DNA from: Vibrio pomeroyi
Lineage (GTDB): Bacteria; Pseudomonadota; Gammaproteobacteria; Enterobacterales; Vibrionaceae
Reading direction: 5' to 3'
NCBI GenBank assembly: GCA_041879425.1
Contig: CP090854.1
Coordinates: 496,001 to 560,000, forward strand
Length of the DNA stretch: 64,000 bases
In this document: positions 21,721 to 35,160 of the stretch, in pieces
How the letters are laid out: every line of letters begins with the position of its first letter
Numbering within the stretch: the stretch's first letter is position 1
Program-made: the position numbers and the translations under genes
The notes under the pieces: model-generated
Told to the model about the DNA's origin: nothing
Seen by the model: the letters and a program-made list of their open reading frames with translations, nothing else
The model's database searches: none

Positions 21721-22516
21721 CTCTCGGAGACTGATAGCTATTTGGTCTAACACAGATATGAATCGGTCGAATTAAGCCTGCTAATTCAGGGAAGCTATAC
21801 AAGTATTGAGGCTCAATATTGAGTGTTTTTACAATCGAGAGCGGGATTAACGCAGACCCAGTTCCGCCCAATGCAAGCTGCGCTGCTGCAGTGTAGGCGT
21901 CCATCTCCATCAAGGGTCTGATGCCGAACTTTTCTAACACTGAGAGCTGATAAGAGTTGGCAGGGTTGGTCATATCGTTGGTAATGACCAGTGGAGGAAG
22001 GGCCTTGAGTGGCTGCTTACTCACAATGTAAAACGGCTCATCAAACAGGTGGAAGGTCATCAACCCGTGATGCGGTGGCAATAAGCCTGCGCACAACCCT
22101 AGAGTTGCCTTGCCTGATTGCACTCGCTCTATGATTCTCGGCGTGTGGTTGGTGGTAATGGTGATGTATTTATCTTGCTGGATAAATTGCCCCATCATCT
22201 CACCTAAGTAGCCCGCTATCAGAGATTTAGAGCTGTCTAAGGTGATGAGAGTAGTATCTTCCAACTCTTGTTGTTCATAAATAAGACCGCGAAGCTCATT
22301 GAACGTAGGGCCAATACTCTCGATCAATGCAACCGCATCCGGCGTCAGTTTTATCTGTCGGCCACTCGGCTCGATGAGCTTTTTACCTAGCTTCTTTTCT
22401 AAATTTGCAATCCGCTTGCTGACCGCTGATTGGCTGATATAAAGCAAACTGCCGGTACGGCTCATCGTCTTTGCTTTACTCAATACCAATAGAGTTTCGA
22501 TTCCTTCGAGTAGCAT
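21671..22516 (-). CDS. LysR-family transcriptional regulator
   Basis: A 281-residue regulator with the N-terminal LysR winged helix-turn-helix (residues about 1-60: MLLEGIETLLVLSKAKTMSR, then SQSAVSKRIANLEKKLG) and a C-terminal effector-binding domain of the periplasmic-binding type from about residue 85. The inducer and targets cannot be told from sequence. It converges on yfcA with a 50-base overlap of the 3' ends, and reads away from the flavodoxin-like gene upstream. Control of yfcA or the flavodoxin gene is possible but unproved. Confidence 0.88.
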   Translation of the reverse strand: MLLEGIETLLVLSKAKTMSRTGSLLYISQSAVSKRIANLEKKLGKKLIEPSGRQIKLTPDAVALIESIGPTFNELRGLIYEQQELEDTTLITLDSSKSLIAGYLGEMMGQFIQQDKYITITTNHTPRIIERVQSGKATLGLCAGLLPPHHGLMTFHLFDEPFYIVSKQPLKALPPLVITNDMTNPANSYQLSVLEKFGIRPLMEMDAYTAAAQLALGGTGSALIPLSIVKTLNIEPQYLYSFPELAGLIRPIHICVRPNSYQSPRVKILIESIVDAVPKAV

Positions 22517-22608
22517 TTAGTAATATTCATGAAAGTTGGGAATGATTGAATCAAGTTACCTGAAACGACATTCATTCTCTAGTCTTGAGCTCATAGATAT
22601 CACACAAG

Positions 22609-23190
22609 CTATGAACTTTGAACCAAGCTCGCGATGCGTTGACCAAAATAGAAAGCGGTTTTTAGGTCATTTGCATTAACGCTGTTGTTTGTTGAGGTTG
22701 GGGCTTCATCGACACTGGCAACCAAGCCAATGCTCGAACCAGTGCGATTCAGGCCTAGGTCGTCGATGTGTTTAGATACATCAAGCCCTGCCCAAACCAT
22801 GCCATGCTGACAAGCCAGAGTGAAAAAGCTTAACAAGGTTTGTTGCTGCTCACCGTTTAGGCTACCACCAGTAGTGAAACCTGCAGCGAGCTTATTTCGC
22901 CATGCTTTCTTACCGTAGGTATCACTGCTCGCGTCCATAAAACTCTTAAACTGAGCGGCAGGTGACCCCATATAAGTTGGCGCGCCAAAGACAATCGCAT
23001 CACAGCTGTCTAATACCTTGAGCTTATCGATATTGTCATACCTTCCTTCTATGATTTCAGACGAGAGAACCTCGATGAGCAATGCCGAGCTAGGCAGTTG
23101 AGAGTTTACGCCCTCTGCGATGAGCTCTGCTACTTGCTTGGTTGCCCCATTCTTAGAGAAGAAAACAATGCCTACTTTATTGATACTCAT
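22609..23190 (-). CDS. Flavodoxin/WrbA-like NAD(P)H-quinone oxidoreductase family protein
   Basis: A 193-residue flavodoxin-fold protein. The N-terminal strand VGIVFFSKNGATKQVAELIAEG contains the FMN phosphate loop, and GAPTYMGSPAAQFKSFMD (residues about 75-92) resembles the WrbA/flavodoxin-like signature that binds FMN and forms the tetramer. The likely role is two-electron reduction of quinones with FMN. The start at 23190 (MSINKVG) has GGGAG six bases upstream; a longer frame from 23223 lacks a good ribosome site. An operator-like inverted repeat lies immediately upstream. True quinone reductase activity is inferred from the family. Confidence 0.82.
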   Translation of the reverse strand: MSINKVGIVFFSKNGATKQVAELIAEGVNSQLPSSALLIEVLSSEIIEGRYDNIDKLKVLDSCDAIVFGAPTYMGSPAAQFKSFMDASSDTYGKKAWRNKLAAGFTTGGSLNGEQQQTLLSFFTLACQHGMVWAGLDVSKHIDDLGLNRTGSSIGLVASVDEAPTSTNNSVNANDLKTAFYFGQRIASLVQSS

Positions 23191-23212
23191 CTTGAGCTCC
23201 CTTTTACCAATG

Positions 23213-23302
23213 TTAGTAAACAAATTAGTTTATAAAGTTATTTGTTTATTAATATAGCCTGTGAACTGGATAAGTAAACAAAAAAGATTACTAAACTAGT
23301 AA
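23213..23302 (-). promoter_or_regulatory. Operator-like inverted repeats upstream of the flavodoxin gene
   Basis: TTAGTAAACAAAT (23213-23225) is repeated inverted as ATTTGTTTATTAA (23240-23252), 12 of 13 bases matching. A second perfect palindrome, TTACTA-AAC-TAGTAA, lies at 23288-23302, and a further AGTAAACAAA occurs between them. This arrangement upstream of a flavin quinone reductase gene suggests binding of a dimeric repressor, possibly redox- or quinone-responsive; no regulator gene is adjacent except the LysR gene on the far side. Confidence 0.5.
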
Positions 23303-23384
23303 TGAATGAGCTAACTAGAGTGTTAGGAAAGGAGGGGATCTTTGAATAATGGAAATAGAGGAGATAAGTGATTTGAAAGCGAAT

Positions 23385-23409
23385 TAAAAAAGGCTCCTTT
23401 GTGGAGCCC
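23385..23409 (-). terminator. Intrinsic terminator after the TRIC gene
   Basis: On the minus strand GGCTCC-ACAAA-GGAGCC is followed by TTTTTT, 23 bases after the stop of the TRIC-family gene. Confidence 0.85.
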
Positions 23410-23431
23410 ATTTCTATTTTGTAACGCTAGC

Positions 23432-24049
23432 CTATTTGATAGCGAAGGTTGGCAATGACAAGTGCCAGCGAATAGCGCCAAGCCTAATTAATAGTGTCGT
23501 AAATACACCGGCTAAAAATGCCGTCTCTGAGTCGTGCCCCATGCTGATTGCCATGGTGTGGAAAGCGCCACCAATAATACAAGCGGTCGCGTAGACTTCA
23601 CTTCTTAGGATCATCGGCACTTCACGGGCAAGCACGTCGCGAATAATACCGCCACCACAACCGGTGATGACACCCATGATAATGGCCACCAATGCAGAGT
23701 CTTGGTAAATCAGCGCTTTTTCTACACCAATACCCACGAATACCGCTAGGCCTATTGCATCACATACTGGCAGTATCCACCAAGCCAGACGTTTGGGGCG
23801 TCTTACAATGATCATAGTTAGCAAGCAGGTAATGATGATTACCCAAAGGTAGGTGGTGTCTGTGATCCAAAACACTGGAGTTGCACCCAATGCCATGTCA
23901 CGAATTGTACCGCCGCCAATTGCGGTTACACTGCCTAGAACGGCTACGCCAAAGGGGTCCATCTTAAGACGGCCTGCGACAAAAACGCCTGAAATAGCAA
24001 AGATGGCGGTGCCAAATAAATCGATAATATAAAGCAGCATGGAGTCCAT
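23432..24049 (-). CDS. TRIC cation channel family (UPF0126) membrane protein, YadS-like
   Basis: A 205-residue inner-membrane protein made of two repeated three-helix units plus a seventh helix. The duplicated signature appears as GTAIFAISGVFVAGRLKMDPFGV / AIGGGTIRD (first half) and the paired DAIGLAVFVGIGVEKAL / TGCGGGIIRDVL (second half), characteristic of prokaryotic TRIC-type potassium-permeable channels. It lies 74 bases downstream of btuF; E. coli carries the similar yadS directly after btuF, so the linkage is conserved. Physiological role is not known. A nearby in-frame ATG at 24040 is an alternative start. Confidence 0.85.
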   Translation of the reverse strand: MDSMLLYIIDLFGTAIFAISGVFVAGRLKMDPFGVAVLGSVTAIGGGTIRDMALGATPVFWITDTTYLWVIIITCLLTMIIVRRPKRLAWWILPVCDAIGLAVFVGIGVEKALIYQDSALVAIIMGVITGCGGGIIRDVLAREVPMILRSEVYATACIIGGAFHTMAISMGHDSETAFLAGVFTTLLIRLGAIRWHLSLPTFAIK

Positions 24050-24123
24050 GATACTGGTGCTCTTATAGTTAAAATTGTAGGGACAGGTCGGTGGCGAATT
24101 GTACGAAAAAACGCAGCAAAAAG

Positions 24124-24984
24124 TTAGTGATTTTGCCTAGCTCTATCGAAGAAATCGCACACTTGTTGGATCGCTTGCAAAGTTCTGGTTGTCGGGCGAT
24201 TAATCCAATCTGAATTGAGTGACCAAATCTGATCTTGAGCGACAGCTGGGATCTCTTCTTCCCAAGTTTGCCACATGGTTCCGTTCTCGATTGCGTGCTG
24301 AGACGTGAAGATCACTTCCGGTTTCTTAAGTACAACTTGTTCGATGCCAACTTGCGGGTAAGGGGAGGCGCTGTCTTCAAAAATATTGTGACCGCCACAA
24401 AATTCAAACACCTCACTTGGCCAATGCCCTTGAGCCACAGTGATGATCGGCTTTTCACTAAGTTGATAAAAGTAGTTTACAGGTTCGGCATCTTTATATT
24501 TTAGTCTTAACGCGTTGAGCTGTTCTTTGTATTGCTTGGCATTATTCTCACCGATACTAGGGTCACTTGCGTATTGGCTGAGTTGTTCAATATTGGTCGC
24601 GATGCTGTCTAGGCTTTTGGTTTTCGAGTAGTAAATATTGAAACCAAACTGCTCTAATTTCGCGAGTTCTCGAGGTGGATTGCCAGCTGGCCACGCAAGA
24701 ATCAGATCTGGCTGCAGTGCGATGATTTTCTCAACCTTGATGCCTTGATAGTTTGCCACCTTCTCAAGTTTATCAGCCTGTGGTGGGTAATCACTTCGTT
24801 CACTCACCGCGATAAGGTTGTCACCCAAGCCTGCGCTGTACGCTAGCTCCGTCGCATGAGGAGCTAGACTGATAACACGTTCGGCTATTGCTACTTCTGT
24901 AGCAAGTGAAGTGGGTGCCCATAAACTGAAGCTGAGAGTGAACGCGAGGGCTGAGCATCGTGTAACAAGTTGAGAGGGTTTCAC
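24124..24984 (-). CDS. btuF: Vitamin B12 ABC transporter, periplasmic substrate-binding protein
   Basis: BtuF binds cobalamin in the periplasm and delivers it to BtuCD. The 286-residue protein opens with a signal peptide (CSALAFTLSFSLWAPTSLA, cleavage near residue 29), then the type III binding-protein fold: RVISLAPHATELAYSAGLGD in the N-terminal lobe, a long connecting helix, and GHWPSEVFEFCGGHNIF in the C-terminal lobe. Translation starts with GTG; the cobD stop lies one base upstream (TAA-A-GTG), so translation is probably coupled. Linkage to cobD and mtnN supports cobalamin over ferric siderophore as ligand. Confidence 0.92.
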   Translation of the reverse strand: MKPSQLVTRCSALAFTLSFSLWAPTSLATEVAIAERVISLAPHATELAYSAGLGDNLIAVSERSDYPPQADKLEKVANYQGIKVEKIIALQPDLILAWPAGNPPRELAKLEQFGFNIYYSKTKSLDSIATNIEQLSQYASDPSIGENNAKQYKEQLNALRLKYKDAEPVNYFYQLSEKPIITVAQGHWPSEVFEFCGGHNIFEDSASPYPQVGIEQVVLKKPEVIFTSQHAIENGTMWQTWEEEIPAVAQDQIWSLNSDWINRPTTRTLQAIQQVCDFFDRARQNH

Positions 24985-24985
24985 T

Positions 24986-25939
24986 TTAAATCCCTTGGTG
25001 AATAATGAGTAAGGCTAGGCTCTGTAAGAATATCCAGATAGCGAGGCGACCAAAAAGTAGCTTTTGAACCTGAGATAAATGCAGCGCTGATGGGGCGATT
25101 CTTCCGCCTAATTTTGCACGAATGGCTTTGGTGTTGTCATAAATGGCAGGGCCACCCAGTGAGAGCTCAAGCTTATTGCCAACGGCTGTAATTAACCATG
25201 CCGGGCCGGGTAGAGGCCAAGAGCGACTTTGAACGAGCATCATCTTAAATGTATGAGATGCTTTATCACCACAGACGATCATCAAGGCAAATAAGCGCAT
25301 TGGTATAAATTCTAGGATAGCGACGATCTTGATTGCCGTTGAGCCAAAAGGAGAGAACTGCTTACGGCTTGGTGACCAAGCTCGAGCTAACTCGACAATC
25401 AAGCGATACATCAAAGCGGCGATACCACCACCGATGGCGTACCAGAACAACACACAAACCACGTTACGAGCGTAACCCATGATGATGGTTTCTGTGGCGG
25501 CTTTGCCAAGCCCAAGTGATGAAAGTGATTCGGTCTGACGATTGACAATTGGAGCAAGTAACTGACGAGCGGCGGCTTTATCTTCTCGACCAAGTGCCTT
25601 GATCAACTGATTAGCCAGCTTTTCATTATTACGCCAATCAATCGCGAGTAACAACAGCGCTAATTCAAACAGTTGTGATTGCCAAACCAGTGGCTGCAGT
25701 GCCAATAGAATAACCAGAGCAGGCAAGACCATTAACCCCCAGGCTAATGTGCCCGAGATTAAGCTTTGAGAATAGTTTTGGTTGTTATTAACCTTGCTTG
25801 CTAAAAGCTCAGCAAACTTATGCCATAAGGTCGTGGGGTGTGCGGCATGAGGGATAGGTAAGATTAAATGAAAAAGCAGTGCTCCCCACATTATAAGGAG
25901 CACGCCATTTGCAAATACCTGATCAAACAGTGTTTGCAT
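24986..25939 (-). CDS. cobD: Adenosylcobinamide-phosphate synthase family protein (CobD/CbiB)
   Basis: A 317-residue integral membrane protein of the CobD/CbiB family, which joins aminopropanol (phosphate) to adenosylcobyric acid, a late step of cobalamin synthesis or cobinamide salvage. The conserved C-terminal block PLPGPAW, then GGPAIYDNTKAIRAKLGG, is clear near residues 230-275; about four hydrophobic segments are present. The gene lies 10 bases after mtnN and 1 base before btuF in one minus-strand operon. The N-terminal third is divergent from typical CbiB, so activity should be treated as likely rather than certain. Confidence 0.83.
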   Translation of the reverse strand: MQTLFDQVFANGVLLIMWGALLFHLILPIPHAAHPTTLWHKFAELLASKVNNNQNYSQSLISGTLAWGLMVLPALVILLALQPLVWQSQLFELALLLLAIDWRNNEKLANQLIKALGREDKAAARQLLAPIVNRQTESLSSLGLGKAATETIIMGYARNVVCVLFWYAIGGGIAALMYRLIVELARAWSPSRKQFSPFGSTAIKIVAILEFIPMRLFALMIVCGDKASHTFKMMLVQSRSWPLPGPAWLITAVGNKLELSLGGPAIYDNTKAIRAKLGGRIAPSALHLSQVQKLLFGRLAIWIFLQSLALLIIHQGI

Positions 25940-25949
25940 GTCTAGTCGC

Positions 25950-26645
25950 TTACTTTAGTAGGGCAACCATTTTGATAACCATTTCAGAAGAGCTTTGTGC
26001 TGCTAGTGGCAGGAACTCTTCGAAGCTCATTGGTGATTCTTTGTCTGCAACGTCAGAGATTGCACGAACAACCACGAATGGAACTTGGAACTGGTGACAA
26101 GCTTGAGCAATCGCAGAAGCTTCCATCTCTACAGCAACCACTGATGGGAAATGCTTACGGATGAACTCTTGGCGTTCAGCTGTGCAAACAAATGCGTCGC
26201 CAGTACAGATAAGGCCGCGAACCGCGTGCTTATCTTCCATTTGAGATAGCGCTTGTTCAGCAACTTGCATCAGTTTGTCGTCAGCTTTGAATGCTGCAGG
26301 TTGACCTGCCATTTGGCCGATTTCGTAACCGAAAGCTGTAACGTCTGCATCGTGGTGACGAACTTCTGTAGAGATAACTACATCGCCAAGGTTCAGTGTT
26401 GAATCAAAACCGCCAGCAGAGCCCGTGTTTAGAACGACATCTGGTTGGTATTCGCTTAGTAGGATTGAAGTACCAACTGCTGCTGCTACTTTACCAATGC
26501 CTGATTGAAGCAAAACAACGTCAACACCATTTAGCTGACCAGAGAAAAAGGTACAACCGCCTTTATTAACTTCAGTAATGTCTGAAATTGCTGCTTTTAG
26601 GATCGCAACTTCTTGCTCCATTGCGCCAATGATGCCGATTTTCAT
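25950..26645 (-). CDS. mtnN: 5'-methylthioadenosine/S-adenosylhomocysteine nucleosidase
   Basis: MtnN (Pfs) hydrolyses methylthioadenosine and S-adenosylhomocysteine to adenine and the thioribosyl product; the latter feeds LuxS and autoinducer-2 synthesis in vibrios. From ATG 26645 the protein is 231 residues. Catalytic Glu lies in [10 protein letters not shown] (Glu12) and the catalytic Asp in [10 protein letters not shown] (near 197); [13 protein letters not shown] carries the substrate-binding Met-Glu pair. A longer frame upstream (to 26729) lacks homology. A TACAAT box on the minus strand near 26690 is a possible -10. It is the first gene of the mtnN-cobD-btuF operon. Confidence 0.97.
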   Translation of the reverse strand: MKIGIIGAMEQEVAILKAAISDITEVNKGGCTFFSGQLNGVDVVLLQSGIGKVAAAVGTSILLSEYQPDVVLNTGSAGGFDSTLNLGDVVISTEVRHHDADVTAFGYEIGQMAGQPAAFKADDKLMQVAEQALSQMEDKHAVRGLICTGDAFVCTAERQEFIRKHFPSVVAVEMEASAIAQACHQFQVPFVVVRAISDVADKESPMSFEEFLPLAAQSSSEMVIKMVALLK

Positions 26646-26771
26646 GTGTAGTCTCTTAATAAAAATATTTAAACAGTAGAGCGAAATTGTAGCATGGAAG
26701 AGAAGTGTCGAGCGACAGCCCTGAGGCACTTCTCATCCGAATAGCAGCGATTTATCTGCGTATTCTTTTAT

Positions 26772-27200
26772 CTATTTGATTAGGCCTTCGCTTTTTAGGC
26801 TTGCGCGAAGTTGTTCAGCACGTTTTCGATTTACGCCAAAGTCAGAATGGCCAGTGCGAGACTCTGAACGCACGATCAGTTTGCCATCAGTGATCTTAAG
26901 CTCTAAGTCATCGACAAAGCGCATGATACGCGAGGTGCATTCAACACGTAGGTAGTCTTCCGTTTTACTGGCTGTTTTTGCGCCCGGTAAGGTCAGCGCA
27001 ACCTGCTCAATGGCATCTAAGTTTGCTGAATCTGATAACTCAAACGAGGCCAATGCATGCTGTTCACGGTCATCTTGAGTTGAAACGCAGTTTGGTTTGT
27101 CTCCACAAGGTGATGAAGTTCTGTCTTTCATGTCCGTGATTCCTTGGCTGCAAGCGGTTAAAGTCAAAAGAGATAGAGAAAGGAGAGCGGCTTTTTTCAT
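26772..27200 (-). CDS. DUF1499 family lipoprotein
   Basis: A 142-residue predicted lipoprotein with signal sequence MKKAALLSLSLLTLTACS; the lipobox is LTAC with the lipidated Cys near residue 17. The rest matches the DUF1499 pattern: SPCGDKPNCVST near residue 30 and the C-terminal DFGVNRKRAEQLRASL. The function of DUF1499 proteins is not established. Ser at position +2 after the Cys would predict outer-membrane localisation by the Lol rule. It is a single gene between the mtnN operon and gltD, with AGGA seven bases before the ATG. Confidence 0.82.
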   Translation of the reverse strand: MKKAALLSLSLLTLTACSQGITDMKDRTSSPCGDKPNCVSTQDDREQHALASFELSDSANLDAIEQVALTLPGAKTASKTEDYLRVECTSRIMRFVDDLELKITDGKLIVRSESRTGHSDFGVNRKRAEQLRASLKSEGLIK

Positions 27201-27306
27201 AGTGTTTCCTATGGCTTGTTTTAATTCTAATTGTAGTTATCGGTATTGGCTTATTTGTAATTGTTTTACGTATTTTCGTGATGCTTGTGATAAACGAATC
27301 TAATTC

Positions 27307-27336
27307 AAAAAAGGATCCATCATTGGATCCTTTTTT
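27307..27336 (-). terminator. Symmetric intrinsic terminator after gltD (first pair)
   Basis: AAAAAAGGATCC-ATCATT-GGATCCTTTTTT is symmetric, so it can act in both directions. It lies 34 bases after the stop of the minus-strand gltD. Confidence 0.88.
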
Positions 27337-27369
27337 ATAGTAACGAACTGAGTAATAAAGGAAACCCAA

Positions 27370-33262
<5,893 letters not shown>

Positions 33263-33594
33263 TGCAATTCTCCCTTTTGCTTCTCTGTCATCCAGACAGT
33301 AAATGACTAACTATTCATGTACTTGTTGTTTTTTGTAAACTGATAGTTTGCTTTAGCCAGTTAAAACGTTATTGGTTGTGTTAACAAAACCGATTGATTT
33401 TATTTTCATCAGCTTTACAACGTATAGCTAATTGTGTTTAAGGTCAAGTTCATGGTTAATTATCATGCATAAACGCGATTAGCCACTTAATAATCTAAAA
33501 TAGTCGATGGATATCAATGAGATATGCAAGGTGAATGTTAATGGTATTTAACATATACAACAGGGTGTTTTTGAAAACGCCGAAGGCCAGATAG
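33263..33594 (-). promoter_or_regulatory. Upstream region of the E. coli-type gltBD operon
   Basis: About 330 AT-rich bases without a gene, between the first gltB and the terminator of the second pair. Long AT-rich regions ahead of gltBD bind Lrp in E. coli. No exact promoter or operator could be fixed by eye. A small hairpin (GGTGTTTT / AAAACGCC) lies at about 33564-33581. Confidence 0.35.
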
Positions 33595-33621
33595 AAAAAA
33601 GGCTAGCATCGAGTGCTAGCC
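33595..33621 (-). terminator. Intrinsic terminator after the second gltD
   Basis: GGCTAGCA and TGCTAGCC (33601-33608 / 33614-33621) form a perfect 8-bp stem; on the minus strand it is followed by TTTTTT. A second, imperfect hairpin GGCTAACGTCA / TGACGCTAGCC lies at 33659-33682, between this terminator and the gltD stop, without a T-run. Confidence 0.85.
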
Positions 33622-33690
33622 AAATATAAAAGTTAGGAAGGGTGTTGCTTTTCCTCTAGGCTAACGTCATTGACGCTAGCCCGAGAAATA

Positions 33691-35160
33691 TTATGCGGAA
33701 AGCATGAGTGAATCAGCTTTCGCTTCTAAGTTTGAGTTACCCATTAAGAAGTCATCGATAGCAATTGCACATTCACGACCTTCATTAATACAACGTACGA
33801 CTAGAGACTGACCTGTACGCATATCACCAGCCGCGAAAACGCCTTTCTGGTTAGTCGCGTAACCTTCAGAAGCGACGTTACCGCGCTCGTCCAGTTTAAT
33901 GTCTAGTTGAGCTAGCACACCTGTTGGCTCTGGGTGTAAGAAACCCATCGCTAGGAATGCCATATCACAAGGGATAACACGTTCTGTGTTCGCCACTTCA
34001 TCAAAGCTTGGGCGCTCACCTGGTTTCGCATCTTGCCAAACGATGTCAGCAATACGTAGACCCGTCACTTGACCTTGCTCGTTACCGATGAACTCTTTAG
34101 TCAAGATGTTCCAGTGACGCTCACAACCTTCTTCGTGAGAAGTCGTTGTTTTCATGATCATTGGGTATTGAGGCCAAGGCATATTTGCAGGGCGCTTCTC
34201 TGGTGGGATTGGCATGATCTCTACCTGAGTAATGCTTGCAGCTTTATGACGGTTTGAGGTACCTACACAGTCAGAACCCGTATCACCACCACCGATAACC
34301 ACAATGTGCTTATCTTGAGCGTGAATCTCTTCTGTTTTCAGGTCTAGGTCGTTGGCACGACGGTTGTTTTGACCAAGGAATTCCATTGCAAAATGAACGC
34401 CTTTTAGCTCACGACCAGGAATTGGTAGGTCACGCGGAACCGTAGAACCACCTGTTAGCAAGACTACATCAAACTCTTGACGTAGTTGCTGAGCATTAAC
34501 ATCAACACCGATGTGCTGGTTCACTTTAAATTCAACGCCCGCTTCAGCCATTAGGTTGATCTTACGATCAATCACGTCCATACCCAGTTTGAAATCTGGG
34601 ATACCGAAACGCAGTAGGCCGCCAACTTTCTCGTCACGTTCAAATACCGTCACTGAGTGACCTGCACTGTTTAGTTGCTCAGCAGCAGCTAGGCCTGCAG
34701 GACCTGAACCGATAACAGCTACTGTTTTACCCGTGCGAGAACGAGGTGTTTTAGGTTTTGCGTACCCTTCACGGTACGCAGTTTCTACAATTGTTTTCTC
34801 GATATTACAGATGGTGATTGGGTCTTGGTTGATACCTAGTACACAAGCACTCTCACAAGGAGAAGGGCACACACGACCTGTAAATTCAGGGAAGTTATTT
34901 GTTGAGCTTAGGATGTTCCAAGCCTCTTCCCAGCTGTCGCGGTAAACCGCATCATTGAATTCAGGGATGATGTTACCAATCGGACAACCGCTGTGACAGA
35001 AAGGTACGCCACAGTCCATACAACGAGATGCTTGAGTATTGATCTTGTCACCAAACTCTTCGTTAAGTACGAACTCTTTGTTGTCTTCGATACGAACTGA
35101 CGGGTCGAGCTTCTTTGGAAGCTCACGACCGTGTTCTAAAAATCCAGTAGGCTTACCCAT
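33691..35160 (-). CDS. gltD: Glutamate synthase small subunit, second paralogue
   Basis: A 489-residue GltD of the Bacillus/actinobacterial kind, beginning MGKPTGFLEHGRELPKK. It carries the N-terminal 4Fe-4S cysteine sets (CMDCGVPFCHSGCP and CPSPCESAC) and the FAD and NAD(P)H Rossmann motifs [15 protein letters not shown] and IVVIGGGDTGSDC. It feeds electrons to the adjacent second GltB. The start codon overlaps the gltB stop by one base (TAATG), so translation is coupled. It is clearly a different lineage from the first gltD, not a recent duplicate. Cofactor preference cannot be read from the sequence. Confidence 0.93.
   Translation of the reverse strand: MGKPTGFLEHGRELPKKLDPSVRIEDNKEFVLNEEFGDKINTQASRCMDCGVPFCHSGCPIGNIIPEFNDAVYRDSWEEAWNILSSTNNFPEFTGRVCPSPCESACVLGINQDPITICNIEKTIVETAYREGYAKPKTPRSRTGKTVAVIGSGPAGLAAAEQLNSAGHSVTVFERDEKVGGLLRFGIPDFKLGMDVIDRKINLMAEAGVEFKVNQHIGVDVNAQQLRQEFDVVLLTGGSTVPRDLPIPGRELKGVHFAMEFLGQNNRRANDLDLKTEEIHAQDKHIVVIGGGDTGSDCVGTSNRHKAASITQVEIMPIPPEKRPANMPWPQYPMIMKTTTSHEEGCERHWNILTKEFIGNEQGQVTGLRIADIVWQDAKPGERPSFDEVANTERVIPCDMAFLAMGFLHPEPTGVLAQLDIKLDERGNVASEGYATNQKGVFAAGDMRTGQSLVVRCINEGRECAIAIDDFLMGNSNLEAKADSLMLSA

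Noticed and set aside
26646..26729. N-terminal extension of mtnN
   Set aside because: MtnN starts MKIGIIGAM at 26645; the extension overlaps a promoter-like region and a hairpin.
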